64,000 bases of DNA from 73-13 sp035556075 (GTDB lineage: Bacteria; Actinomycetota; Actinomycetes; Actinomycetales; Microbacteriaceae). Position numbers and translations under genes: made by a program. This document shows positions 26,444 to 34,903 of this stretch, one piece after another; the stretch's first letter is position 1, and each line of letters opens with the position of its first letter. The notes beneath the pieces are model-generated. The model was not told the origin of the DNA. It did no database searches and worked only from the letters and a program-made list of their open reading frames with translations. The stretch lies in the NCBI GenBank assembly GCA_035556075.1, contig DATMFQ010000015.1, forward strand, positions 1-64,000, written 5' to 3'.

Positions 26444-28036
26444 GTGTCAAAGCCCGTCGTCGTCATCGCAGAACAGCTCTCCCCGGCCACCGTCGAGGCA
26501 CTCGGACCGGACTTCGACATCCGGCAGGTCGACGGGACCGACCGCGCGGCGCTCTTCGCGGCACTGACCGAGGCGAGCGCGGTGCTCATCCGCTCCGCGA
26601 CGCACATGGATGCTGAGGCGATCGCCGCGGCCCCGGTCCTCAAGGTCATTGCGCGCGCCGGCGTCGGGCTTGACAACGTCGACATCAAAGCCGCGACCGC
26701 GGCCGGGGTCATGGTCGTCAATGCCCCGACGTCGAACATCATCTCCGCGGCCGAGCTGACGATCGCGCACATCCTCAGCCTCGCCCGTCACCTGCCAGCC
26801 GCCCACGCGAGCCTTGCCGCGGGGGAGTGGAAGCGCTCCAAGTTCACCGGCACTGAGCTGTACGAGAAGACACTCGGCATCATCGGGCTCGGCCGCATCG
26901 GTGCGCTCATCGCGGAGCGGCTGCGCGCATTCGGCGTCGACATCATCGCGTACGACCCGTACATCGCGCCCGCGCGTGCGCAGCAGCTCGGTGCGCGCCT
27001 CGTCTCGCTCGAGGAGCTGCTGGCGGCCTCGGACTTCATCACGATCCATATGCCGAAGACCCCCGAGACGACGGGCATGATCAGCGCCGAGCAGCTGGCG
27101 ATGATGAAGCCGAGCGCCTTCATCGTCAATGTCGCCCGTGGCGGGCTCATCGACGAGGACGCGCTGGTCGAGGCGCTGACGACCGGGGTCATCGCCGGTG
27201 CGGGCATCGACGTCTTCACGACGGAGCCGCCGACCGACACGCGGCTCACCGCCCTGCCGAACGTCTCGGTCACGCCGCACCTCGGCGCCTCGACCGACGA
27301 GGCGCAGGAGAAGGCCGGTGTCGCGGTCGCTCGCTCCGTGAAGCTCGCCCTCGAGGGGGACCTGGTCCCCGATGCGGTGAATGTGGCTGGTGGCGTCATC
27401 GACCCGTTCGTCCGGCCCGGCATCGCGCTCGTCGAGAAGCTCGGCCAGTTCTTCTCGGGCCTTGCTGACGGCCGCCTGCAGAGTCTCGAGGTCGATGTCC
27501 GCGGCGAGCTCGCGGCCTATGACGTGAGCGTGTACCGCCTTGCGGCGCTCAAGGGGTATTTCACGAACATCGTCAGCGACAACGTGTCCTATGTGAATGC
27601 GCCGCTGCTCGCGGAGCAGCGTGGCCTCGAGGTCTCCCTGACGACCGCCGAGCAGTCCGAGGGCTACCGCAACACGACGACGCTGCGCGGTGTGCTCGCC
27701 GACGGCAGCCAGATCGAGGTCGCCGGCACGCTGTCGGGGACGAAGATGGTGGAGAAGATCGTCGGCATCAACGGCTACGAGATCGAGGCCACGATCGCGA
27801 AGCACCACCTCGTCATGGGGTACGACGACAAGCCGGGGATCATCGCGACCTACGGTGCAGCGCTCGCGAAGGAGGGCATCAACATCGATGCGCTGTCGGT
27901 CGCCCGCGGCCGTGACGGCGCGGAAGCGCTCGCGATCATCACCGTGTCGGCGGTGGTGCCGGAGGCCGTCCTCGCCGAGTTGCAGCAGCAAATCGGGGCC
28001 AGCCTGCTGCACGAAATCGACATCGTCGAAAGCTGA
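26444..28036 (+). CDS. serA: D-3-phosphoglycerate dehydrogenase
   Basis: 530 aa, the long form. It oxidises 3-phosphoglycerate in the first step of serine synthesis. The substrate and NAD domains (LGIIGLGRIGALIAERLRAF; catalytic Arg in NVARGGLIDEDAL; His in VTPHLGASTDEAQ) are followed by the intervening domain (about 320-450) and a C-terminal ACT domain (HHLVMGYDDKPGIIATYGAA) that senses serine. The start is GTG 26444 with AAAGG 8-10 bases before it. TACGCT at 26399-26404 is a possible -10. Confidence 0.96.
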   Translation: MSKPVVVIAEQLSPATVEALGPDFDIRQVDGTDRAALFAALTEASAVLIRSATHMDAEAIAAAPVLKVIARAGVGLDNVDIKAATAAGVMVVNAPTSNIISAAELTIAHILSLARHLPAAHASLAAGEWKRSKFTGTELYEKTLGIIGLGRIGALIAERLRAFGVDIIAYDPYIAPARAQQLGARLVSLEELLAASDFITIHMPKTPETTGMISAEQLAMMKPSAFIVNVARGGLIDEDALVEALTTGVIAGAGIDVFTTEPPTDTRLTALPNVSVTPHLGASTDEAQEKAGVAVARSVKLALEGDLVPDAVNVAGGVIDPFVRPGIALVEKLGQFFSGLADGRLQSLEVDVRGELAAYDVSVYRLAALKGYFTNIVSDNVSYVNAPLLAEQRGLEVSLTTAEQSEGYRNTTTLRGVLADGSQIEVAGTLSGTKMVEKIVGINGYEIEATIAKHHLVMGYDDKPGIIATYGAALAKEGINIDALSVARGRDGAEALAIITVSAVVPEAVLAELQQQIGASLLHEIDIVES

Positions 28037-28037
28037 G

Positions 28038-28080
28038 CACCCCTCATGTCCCCCGAAAGGGTGACAGTGAGGGTGATTTT
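28038..28080 (+). terminator. Hairpin after serA
   Basis: CACCCCTCATGTC pairs imperfectly with GACAGTGAGGGTG around a CCCCGAAAGGG core, followed by TTTT. This fits an intrinsic terminator separating serA from the surface protein gene. Confidence 0.65.
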
Positions 28081-28121
28081 CCGCTAGCCTCAGGACGAAG
28101 CATGTGGATGGGGGCCCTGTC

Positions 28122-30629
28122 ATGACGATTTCCGGTGTCCGTGCGAGTCATGGAGGCGACCGCGGCTCAGGCGGCCGTATCGCGACGGGCTTGCTCGCCT
28201 TCGCCATCGGGCTGACCGGCGCGGTCGCGGTCGCGGCACCAGCAGCGGCGGTGCCGGCACCCGACATCATCGTCACGCAGGGCGACATCGGGACGAGTCC
28301 CGAGGCGACATGGGTGGCCGACTCGAGCGACGCGGCGTGGATCGTGACGGATGCCGGTCGGGACGTCCTCGGGCTCGATGGATCGGTGATACATCGCCTG
28401 GGGGCGCAAACCTATCCCCTGATCGACAACACGCTCAGCGCGGGCCTCGGCTGGATGAGCTTCTTCTCAGGCGCCACGAGTGGCGAGGTCGACCCCGCCA
28501 CCGGCGAGGAGATCCCCACCACCGGCGTCGGACTGGTCGAAGCCACGCTCGACGGTCCGAGCCGGCTCTGGCTCGATGTCGAGATCGCGTTCGGCGACAC
28601 CGCCGCCGAGACCGACCTGGCCTACGTGAGCTGCGAGCTCCCGGTGGGCGACGACTGGAAGGTCATCGACCTGAACGACTGCTCAAGCATCGATGACGAC
28701 CTGAATGCTCGTTGGATCGTGACCGAGCCGTGGACATTCGAGGATCCCTGGCTCGGCGAGCATACCTACGCCGCGGGTGATCACCTCAACGTCATGAACG
28801 GCGGGCCCGGATATGCGGCGGTCTCCGGCATCGGCCTCCGCACTGAGGGTGGGCCGGTCCAGATCGCGACGATGACGCTGCGCGATCAGGTCGTCGGTTT
28901 CGAGGTCACACCGTCGCTCCACGTCGACCCGTATTTCACGGCTGGTGGCAAGTACCAGGGGATCGGTGTCGATCTGAAGGCGACGAATGTCACCGACGCG
29001 ACCGAGGTGCGGGTCACCGTGCACCGGGCGCTCGGTGGCGATGTGGTCAAGACGAGCAGGGCCGGCGTCCTCAACACCGTGAACGCCGGCGGGACCGTCA
29101 CGGCGCCGATCGTCGTGCAGCCCGGCACCTACAACGAGGCTGGCAGTGGGTCCTGGTGGCCCGCCACCGCGGGAGGTGCCACCCCAGTGTGGACCCCGGA
29201 GACGCTGCCGACCGGGGTGACCGTGGAGCTGCTCCGCGGCGAGGAGGTCATCGTCGAGCGAACCGTGGCGAGTATCGGCACGAGCATTGCGACACTCGCG
29301 GACGTGATGCCGGCAGCGCCGCGATTCACCACTCCGACCGCGACGTTCCGCGACGCGGCGAACTACACGGGGATCGCGGTCGACATCCGAGTCGACGGTT
29401 TCCGTGATGCCGAGCAGGTCATCGTGCAGGTCGACCGTGCCGACGGCCAGCCCGTCGTGAAGCGGAGCAAGTGGGCGGCGGCTGCCGCCCTGAACACGGG
29501 CCAGCCGAAGGCGCTCACCACGCCGATCGTGATCCAGCCGGGCACGTACGACGAAGCAGGCAGCTCAAGCTGGCTCAAGCCTGTTGCCGTGTGGACGCCG
29601 ACCTCCATGCCGACGTCCGTGACGGTGACCATCACGCGCACGTACGGGCCCGACCTGGTGACGACATTGCCGATCAGCGGTTCATCTGTGGGCGTGCTCC
29701 CCACGGAGACCCCGACGGCGCCGATCGTCGTCGAGATCCCGACCGATGTCCCGACCTACGAGGTCGAGGTGCCGACCGATGCGGAAGACGTCAAGCTCAA
29801 GCTCGGCGCCCCCGTGGTCACGCCGGAGAAGGCCGAGATCACGGTCCCGGTCGAGGTCGTCGTCTCGACGGAGGTCGGGGCGAACCTCACCATCGCGGCC
29901 AACACCACGGCGAGTTCGACCGACACCACCTGGGACGGGGTCATACAGTTGCCGAAGACGAGGACCGACGTGGTCGTGCCAGCCGCGACCGGCCAGACCA
30001 CCACGGTCGGGGTCGCAATCGAGCTCGGCTCGCCGACCGCGCGCATCGACTTCGACAGCCCGGTGAAGCTCGTGCTCGCCGGCCAGGCCGGCAAGCGGGC
30101 CGGCTATGTGCAAGGTGGCACGTTCCATGCCATCGACGATGCCTGTGCGCTCCCTGCCCCGGGTGGGCTGATCGACGGCGAATGCTGGGTCAACGAGGGC
30201 GGCGACCTCGTGATCTGGACGACGCACTTCACCACGTTCGTCTCCTACACCTCGGCCGCGACGCCGGACGGCGGTGGCGGCTCCGGTGGCGAAGGCTCGG
30301 GCGGCGGCGGATCGAGCGGTGGCTCGGGCTCCGGCCCGAGCGGCAGCTCCTCCAGCGGCGCTGGCTCGTCCGGCATCACGGTCGTCCTCCCTTCGACGGC
30401 ACCGACCACCGCGCCGACGGCGAAGCCGACGACCCGCGCCACGACGCCGCCGAAGGCGGCCCCCGCCCCGAAGCCGGCGCCGACCGAGGATGCTGACGTG
30501 GCCGAGGCTGCTGGAGGCGAATCCGCGGGTGGCTTCGACCCGGTGTGGCTCGTCATCATCCTCGTCCCACTCGGGATCCTCGTCATCGGTGGTGCCGCCT
30601 ACGGGATGGTCCGAGCCAGGCGGAGCTGA
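28122..30629 (+). CDS. Large cell-surface protein with two internal repeats
   Basis: 835 aa. A signal peptide (about residues 20-48, ending AAPAAAVPAP) is followed by an N-terminal domain, two similar about 110-residue repeats (about 265-375 and 400-508, each with a PGTY[ND]EAGSxSW stretch and VWTP), a beta-rich region with an acidic Val/Thr-rich stretch, a Gly/Ser then Thr/Pro/Lys-rich stalk (about 715-795) and a C-terminal membrane segment with RARRS. There is no LPXTG, so it is probably held by the membrane segment. GGGGG precedes the chosen ATG; an ATG 18 bases upstream is less likely. I recognise no enzyme domain. Confidence 0.82.
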   Translation: MTISGVRASHGGDRGSGGRIATGLLAFAIGLTGAVAVAAPAAAVPAPDIIVTQGDIGTSPEATWVADSSDAAWIVTDAGRDVLGLDGSVIHRLGAQTYPLIDNTLSAGLGWMSFFSGATSGEVDPATGEEIPTTGVGLVEATLDGPSRLWLDVEIAFGDTAAETDLAYVSCELPVGDDWKVIDLNDCSSIDDDLNARWIVTEPWTFEDPWLGEHTYAAGDHLNVMNGGPGYAAVSGIGLRTEGGPVQIATMTLRDQVVGFEVTPSLHVDPYFTAGGKYQGIGVDLKATNVTDATEVRVTVHRALGGDVVKTSRAGVLNTVNAGGTVTAPIVVQPGTYNEAGSGSWWPATAGGATPVWTPETLPTGVTVELLRGEEVIVERTVASIGTSIATLADVMPAAPRFTTPTATFRDAANYTGIAVDIRVDGFRDAEQVIVQVDRADGQPVVKRSKWAAAAALNTGQPKALTTPIVIQPGTYDEAGSSSWLKPVAVWTPTSMPTSVTVTITRTYGPDLVTTLPISGSSVGVLPTETPTAPIVVEIPTDVPTYEVEVPTDAEDVKLKLGAPVVTPEKAEITVPVEVVVSTEVGANLTIAANTTASSTDTTWDGVIQLPKTRTDVVVPAATGQTTTVGVAIELGSPTARIDFDSPVKLVLAGQAGKRAGYVQGGTFHAIDDACALPAPGGLIDGECWVNEGGDLVIWTTHFTTFVSYTSAATPDGGGGSGGEGSGGGGSSGGSGSGPSGSSSSGAGSSGITVVLPSTAPTTAPTAKPTTRATTPPKAAPAPKPAPTEDADVAEAAGGESAGGFDPVWLVIILVPLGILVIGGAAYGMVRARRS
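28917..29240 (+). repeat. Surface protein repeat 1
   Basis: Encodes the first of two related modules, with KYQGIGVDLKATNVTDATEV and QPGTYNEAGSGSWWP. Boundaries are approximate. Confidence 0.6.
29320..29643 (+). repeat. Surface protein repeat 2
   Basis: Encodes the second module, with NYTGIAVDIRVDGFRDAEQV and QPGTYDEAGSSSWLKP. It aligns with repeat 1 along its length at the protein level. Confidence 0.6.
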
Positions 30630-30669
30630 CCGGGCATTACCGCCAGAGCGCGCGAGTACGCTTGAGGAC

Positions 30670-31716
30670 ATGTCTCGAACGCTCCAGCTCGCGGTGATCC
30701 CCGGCGACGGGATCGGTCCGGAAGTCATCACGGAGGCGCTCAAGGCACTCGAGGCGGCGACGACGGGCGGGGACGTCGCATTCGTCCAGACGCAGTTCCG
30801 CCTCGGTGCCGACCGGTATCTCGAGGATGGGCAGGTCCTCCCGCTCGACGACTTCGAGCGGATCAAGGCGAGCGACGCGATCCTCTTCGGCGCGGTCGGC
30901 GGGGTGCCCGGTGACCCGCGGCTCGCCGCGGCCAACATCGAGCGCGGGCTCCTCCTGGAGCTGCGCTTCGCGCTCGACCACTACGTCAATCTGCGCCCGA
31001 CCCGCATCGTGCCGGGGGTGGTCTCGCCGCTCGCGCAGCACGGCGACGTCGACTTCGTCGTCGTCCGCGAGGGCACCGAGGGCCCGTACGTCGGCAACGG
31101 CGGGGCGATCCGACGCGGCACGCCGCACGAGGTGGCGAACGAGACGAGCGTGAACACCGCATTCGGCGTCGAACGTGTCGTCCGCGACGCCTTCGCGCGT
31201 GCCGCCCGGCGCCGCGGCAAGCTCACCCTGGTGCACAAGACGAATGTCCTCGTCCACGCTGGCGGACTGTGGCAGCGGGTCGTGGGCGAGGTCGCCGCGG
31301 AGTTTCCCACGGTCCAGGTCGACTACATGCATGTCGATGCGGCGACGATCTTCATGGTCACCGATCCTGCTAGATTCGACGTCATCGTCACCGACAACCT
31401 GTTCGGCGACATCCTCACCGACCTGGCCGGCGCAATCAGCGGCGGCATCGGTCTGGCGGCCTCGGGGAACATCAACCCGGACGGCACCTTCCCCTCGATG
31501 TTCGAGCCGGTCCACGGCTCCGCGCCGGACATCGCGGGCACCGGCAAGGCCGACCCGACCGCGGCGATCCTGTCCGCAGCCCTCCTCCTCGAGCACGTCG
31601 GGGTGCCGGAGGCGGCGGGCCGGATCGTCAGCGCCGTCGACGCTGATCTTGCCGCCCGCGGCGAGGCACCGCGCACGACCACCGAGGTGGGCGACGCGAT
31701 CGTCGCCCGGATCTGA
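30670..31716 (+). CDS. leuB: 3-isopropylmalate dehydrogenase
   Basis: 348 aa. It oxidatively decarboxylates 3-isopropylmalate in leucine synthesis. It starts LAVIPGDGIGPEVITEALKA, has the VREGTEGPY motif with catalytic residues, the catalytic Lys in HKTNVL, the metal-binding Asp residues in VTDNLFGDILTDL, and the adenine-binding GSAPDIAGTGKADPTA. A TACGCT hexamer at 30657-30662 ends 7 bases before the ATG, so the mRNA may be leaderless. It is separate from leuCD, about 28 kb downstream. Confidence 0.95.
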   Translation: MSRTLQLAVIPGDGIGPEVITEALKALEAATTGGDVAFVQTQFRLGADRYLEDGQVLPLDDFERIKASDAILFGAVGGVPGDPRLAAANIERGLLLELRFALDHYVNLRPTRIVPGVVSPLAQHGDVDFVVVREGTEGPYVGNGGAIRRGTPHEVANETSVNTAFGVERVVRDAFARAARRRGKLTLVHKTNVLVHAGGLWQRVVGEVAAEFPTVQVDYMHVDAATIFMVTDPARFDVIVTDNLFGDILTDLAGAISGGIGLAASGNINPDGTFPSMFEPVHGSAPDIAGTGKADPTAAILSAALLLEHVGVPEAAGRIVSAVDADLAARGEAPRTTTEVGDAIVARI

Positions 31717-31768
31717 ACCACCCGGTGCCGCCACCTGACGGCGCCGGATCCCACCCCTAGGAACCCTG

Positions 31769-32866
31769 ATGCAGAATCTGCTCGCCACGCAGCCCCTTGA
31801 GTTCGCTCGCACGCCGCACCCCTCGCCACGCGGTGAGGACGACCTCTCGGCGATCCTCAAGGCCCCCGGTTTCGGGGAGGTCTTCACTGACCACATGGTC
31901 AGCATCCACTGGAAGGGCGACTGGCACCGGGCCAAGGTCGAACCATACGGCCCCATCCAGCTCGACCCCGCGGCGGCGGTCCTGCATTACGGGCAGGAGA
32001 TCTTCGAGGGGCTCAAGGCGTACCGGCACGAGGACGGCTCGATCTGGACCTTCCGTCCAGAGGCGAATGCCGCGCGCTTCCAGCACTCGGCACGCCGGAT
32101 GGCACTGCCGGAGCTGCCGACGGACGTCTTCATCGAGTCGATCCGGCAGCTCGTCACGGTCGATGCCCGCTGGGTGCCGAGCGGCGGCGAGACATCGCTG
32201 TACCTGCGGCCATTCATGTTTGCGGCCGAGGCATTCCTCGGCGTGCGCTCAGCGCGGAAGGCGTACTACTACCTCATCGCCTCGCCCGCCGGTCCATATT
32301 TCAAGTCGGGGCCCGCGCCCGTGCGCATCTGGCTGTCGACCGACCACGCCCGCGCGGCGAAGGGCGGGACCGGCACGGCCAAGACGGGCGGCAACTACGC
32401 GGCCTCGCTCCTCCCGCAGGAGGAGGCGTACGCACAGGGCTGCCAGCAGGTGCTCTTCCTCGACGCCGAGCACGGCCGCTACCTCGAGGAGCTCGGCGGC
32501 ATGAACATCGTGCTCGTCACGGCCGACGGCACCCTGCTCACCCCGGACTCCGACACGATCCTCGCCGGGATCACGCGCGACTCGATCCTGCAGCTCGCGG
32601 CGGACCGCGGTCACCGCATCGAGCGGCGGCCGGTGTCGCTCGAGGAGTGGCGCGAGGGCGCGGCGAGCGGCGAGATCGTGGAGGCGTTCGCGTGTGGCAC
32701 CGCCGCGGTGCTCACCCCGATCGGGCAGCTCAAATCGGCCGACTTCATGATCGGCTCGGACGATGCCGCGCCGGGGGAGCTGTCGATGGCGCTGCGCCAG
32801 GAGCTCACCGACATCCAGTACGGTCGCGCCGAGGACCGTCATGGCTGGCTGACGAGGCTTGCGTGA
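31769..32866 (+). CDS. ilvE: Branched-chain amino acid aminotransferase
   Basis: 365 aa PLP-dependent class IV aminotransferase. It does the last step of valine, leucine and isoleucine synthesis. LHYGQEIFEGLKAYRHEDGS marks the substrate site, the PLP Lys is in TAKTGGNYAASL (about residue 208), and LEELGGMNI and FACGTAAVLTPI are the other family stretches. AGGAA lies just before the ATG. The next gene overlaps its stop by 4 bases. Confidence 0.95.
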   Translation: MQNLLATQPLEFARTPHPSPRGEDDLSAILKAPGFGEVFTDHMVSIHWKGDWHRAKVEPYGPIQLDPAAAVLHYGQEIFEGLKAYRHEDGSIWTFRPEANAARFQHSARRMALPELPTDVFIESIRQLVTVDARWVPSGGETSLYLRPFMFAAEAFLGVRSARKAYYYLIASPAGPYFKSGPAPVRIWLSTDHARAAKGGTGTAKTGGNYAASLLPQEEAYAQGCQQVLFLDAEHGRYLEELGGMNIVLVTADGTLLTPDSDTILAGITRDSILQLAADRGHRIERRPVSLEEWREGAASGEIVEAFACGTAAVLTPIGQLKSADFMIGSDDAAPGELSMALRQELTDIQYGRAEDRHGWLTRLA

Positions 32867-33636
32867 AGCTCGCACGGTTCACGACGGGCGACGACCCGCG
32901 ATACGGCATCATCGACGAGGATTCGCTCGTCGTGCTCAAGGGACACCCGCTCGTCCACGGGTTCGACCCGACGGGGGAGCGCGTCGCGCTCGACGATGCC
33001 CGGTTGCTCGCGCCGGTCATCCCGTCGAAGGTCGTCTGCGTCGGCATGAACTACGCGGACCACAAGGCGGAGCTCGCCTTCGCGAACGAGTCGCCCGACT
33101 CCCCGCTGCTCTTCCTCAAGCCGAACACGGCGGTCGTCGGCCCGGGCGATCCCATCCGCATTCCTCCCGTCGAGGGCCGGATCGTGCACGAGGGCGAGCT
33201 CGCCGTCGTCATCGGCCGGGTCGCGAAGCAGATCCGCAAGGAGGACTGGCGGGATTACGTCTTTGGCTACACGATCGCCAACGACGTCTCGGCGCGCGAC
33301 CAGATGTTTGCCGACGGCCAGTGGGCGAGGGCGAAGGGCTACGACACCTTCTGCCCGGTCGGCCCGTGGATCGAGACAGAGCTCGATCCGGCCGCGGGCC
33401 TCGAGATCCAGACCTATGTCGACGACGAGCCGCGCCGCCACGGCAACACCTCGCAGATGATCTTCGACGTGCCCGCGATCCTCGCGGCCGCCGCCGACGT
33501 CTGGACGCTCCTGCCGGGCGACCTGGTCATCACGGGCACCCCCGCCGGGCTCGGCGGGTTCAAGGCGGGTCAGCAGGTCCATATCGACATCGAGGGGATC
33601 GGGCGGCTGTCGAACCCGGCGCTGCCGCGCGACTGA
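32863..33636 (+). CDS. Fumarylacetoacetate hydrolase family protein
   Basis: 257 aa. It has the FAH fold signature KVVCVGMNYADHKAEL, the metal-binding Glu residues in RIVHEGELAVVIG, NDVSARDQM, and the late ITGTPAGLGGFKAGQQV. The substrate is a 2-oxo or 3-oxo diacid in this family and cannot be named here. It starts at GTG 32863 inside the ilvE stop (GTGA), and an ilvE-FAH-gltX order is common in related genomes as I recall. Confidence 0.92.
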   Translation: MKLARFTTGDDPRYGIIDEDSLVVLKGHPLVHGFDPTGERVALDDARLLAPVIPSKVVCVGMNYADHKAELAFANESPDSPLLFLKPNTAVVGPGDPIRIPPVEGRIVHEGELAVVIGRVAKQIRKEDWRDYVFGYTIANDVSARDQMFADGQWARAKGYDTFCPVGPWIETELDPAAGLEIQTYVDDEPRRHGNTSQMIFDVPAILAAAADVWTLLPGDLVITGTPAGLGGFKAGQQVHIDIEGIGRLSNPALPRD

Positions 33637-33727
33637 GTCGTTTCCACGGGTCGGCGCCCGACGCGGTTGTCCACAAACCGCAGCTGCTCGCGAGCGCGGC
33701 CCCGCGCATTCCTGCCATTCTCCCGGG

Positions 33728-34243
33728 ATGAATGCGCAACTCCCCAACGCAGCCGAGCTCGCCGACCTGCCCCTCACCGACGACGCGGCGGTGCTCGAGC
33801 GCGTCGCGACCGTCCTCCGATCCGCCTCCCGGCGCCAGGTGTGGCTGCTCCTGCTGGATGATTGCCGCTGCCTGCTCCCGACGCTCATCCCGATGAACCT
33901 CCCGCCGCGACCGGACCACGATGCCGCGTCCGCATTCGCCCCGATGCTCGGCGCACTGCTGAGCCTCGCGGACGTCGCGCACCTCGTCCTCGTCTACGAG
34001 CGGCCGGGGCCGGCCACGCCGAGTCGGGACGATCTCGCCTGGCTCGCGGCCTTCGCCGAGGCGATCGAGCTCGCGGCCGGGTCCGTGCTCGGGTTGTGCT
34101 TCGCGACGGATCCCGGAGTGCGGCGCTGGGAACTGCATCATGATGCTGTCGATATGGATGCAATGATGCAAGACTGGCCGGATGAGGACGACCATCACCC
34201 TGACGCCGGAGGCGCAGCAGCTCGTGGAGCAGGCGATGCGTGA
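33728..34243 (+). CDS. Hypothetical protein
   Basis: 171 aa, acidic, no membrane segment. The region VWLLLLDDCRCLLPTLIPM and HLVLVYERPGPATPSRDDLA is reminiscent of DUF4192-like proteins, but I cannot confirm this. The last 62 bases overlap the antitoxin gene in another frame, and the C-terminus (DDHHPDAGGAAARGAGDA) looks non-conserved. The original gene may have ended earlier and been altered by insertion of the toxin-antitoxin module. Confidence 0.6.
   Translation: MNAQLPNAAELADLPLTDDAAVLERVATVLRSASRRQVWLLLLDDCRCLLPTLIPMNLPPRPDHDAASAFAPMLGALLSLADVAHLVLVYERPGPATPSRDDLAWLAAFAEAIELAAGSVLGLCFATDPGVRRWELHHDAVDMDAMMQDWPDEDDHHPDAGGAAARGAGDA
34134..34170. promoter_or_regulatory. Palindromic operator of the vapBC operon
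   Basis: GCATCATGATGC (34135-34146) is a perfect 12-bp palindrome. The flanking TGCATCA (34134-34140) is also repeated inverted as TGATGCA at 34164-34170. The pair sits 12-48 bases before the antitoxin start, fitting an autoregulatory VapB site. A weak -10 (AAGACT, 34170-34175) lies 6 bases before the ATG. Confidence 0.65.
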
Positions 34244-34457
34244 GCGTGGCGCCTCGTTCAAAGACGTGGTGAACGAGGCACTCGTGCAGGCACTGCGTCC
34301 GCCGGTTGTCGAGGAGCCGTTCGTCCAGCGGACATTTAATCTCGGCTGGTCCCTCACGAAGGATCAGATGCGCGAGCTCGATGAGCGGGACGAGCTCGAA
34401 AAATACCTCCGACTCCAGCGGCAGTGGACCGACGAGCATGCGGCTGATCGACACTGA
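34182..34457 (+). CDS. vapB: Antitoxin, ribbon-helix-helix VapB type
   Basis: 91 aa. The N-terminal ribbon-helix-helix (MRTTITLTPEAQQLVEQAMR, then GASFKDVVNEALVQAL) would bind the palindromes upstream. The C-terminal part (FVQRTFNLGWSLTKDQMREL onward) is the toxin-binding, acidic region. The toxin gene starts inside its last codons, a 20-base overlap. Confidence 0.88.
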   Translation: MRTTITLTPEAQQLVEQAMRERGASFKDVVNEALVQALRPPVVEEPFVQRTFNLGWSLTKDQMRELDERDELEKYLRLQRQWTDEHAADRH

Positions 34458-34866
34458 CGTGCTCGTCGTCGCCGTCAACGAGGGCGATGAGCGGCATGAG
34501 GGCGCCAAGACCTACCTCGAGCGAGTGCTCAACAGCGGCGAGGGGGTCCTCATCGCTCCAGCCAGTATCGTGGGATTCGTCCGCACCATCACCAAGCGGA
34601 TCGCTGGTTTGCCCGGGCTGTCGACGGGGTTGGCCTTCGAACTCGCCGATGAGTGGCTTCGTCGTTCGACCGTGCAGATCCCGACCCCGGATGCCCGCCA
34701 CTTCTCGCGGGTTCGCGAACTGCTCGATGCCGCTGGCGCCGGTGGCAGGCACGTCGACGACGCGCATCTCGCGGCCCTCGCGCTCCGATATGGTGCGACC
34801 ATCGTGTCCTTCGACCGGGGGTTCGCCAGATTCCCCGGCATCACATGGGAGGCTCCCGCGGCCTGA
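34438..34866 (+). CDS. vapC: Toxin, VapC PIN-domain ribonuclease
   Basis: 142 aa. The PIN fold begins MRLIDTDVLVVAVNEGDERH with the first Asp. The conserved late motif is GGRHVDDAHLAALALRYGAT followed by IVSFDRGFARFPG with the last catalytic Asp. It overlaps the antitoxin gene, so translation is coupled. It is the second toxin-antitoxin pair of the window and unrelated in antitoxin type to the first. Confidence 0.9.
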   Translation: MRLIDTDVLVVAVNEGDERHEGAKTYLERVLNSGEGVLIAPASIVGFVRTITKRIAGLPGLSTGLAFELADEWLRRSTVQIPTPDARHFSRVRELLDAAGAGGRHVDDAHLAALALRYGATIVSFDRGFARFPGITWEAPAA

Positions 34867-34903
34867 GCTCGGGACCGGGCCCGACGCCTAGGATTGACGC
34901 GCC

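Noticed and set aside
30280..30480. Apparent tandem repeats (Gly/Ser then Thr/Pro/Lys)
   Set aside because: Low-complexity hinge and stalk of the surface protein; the units are irregular.
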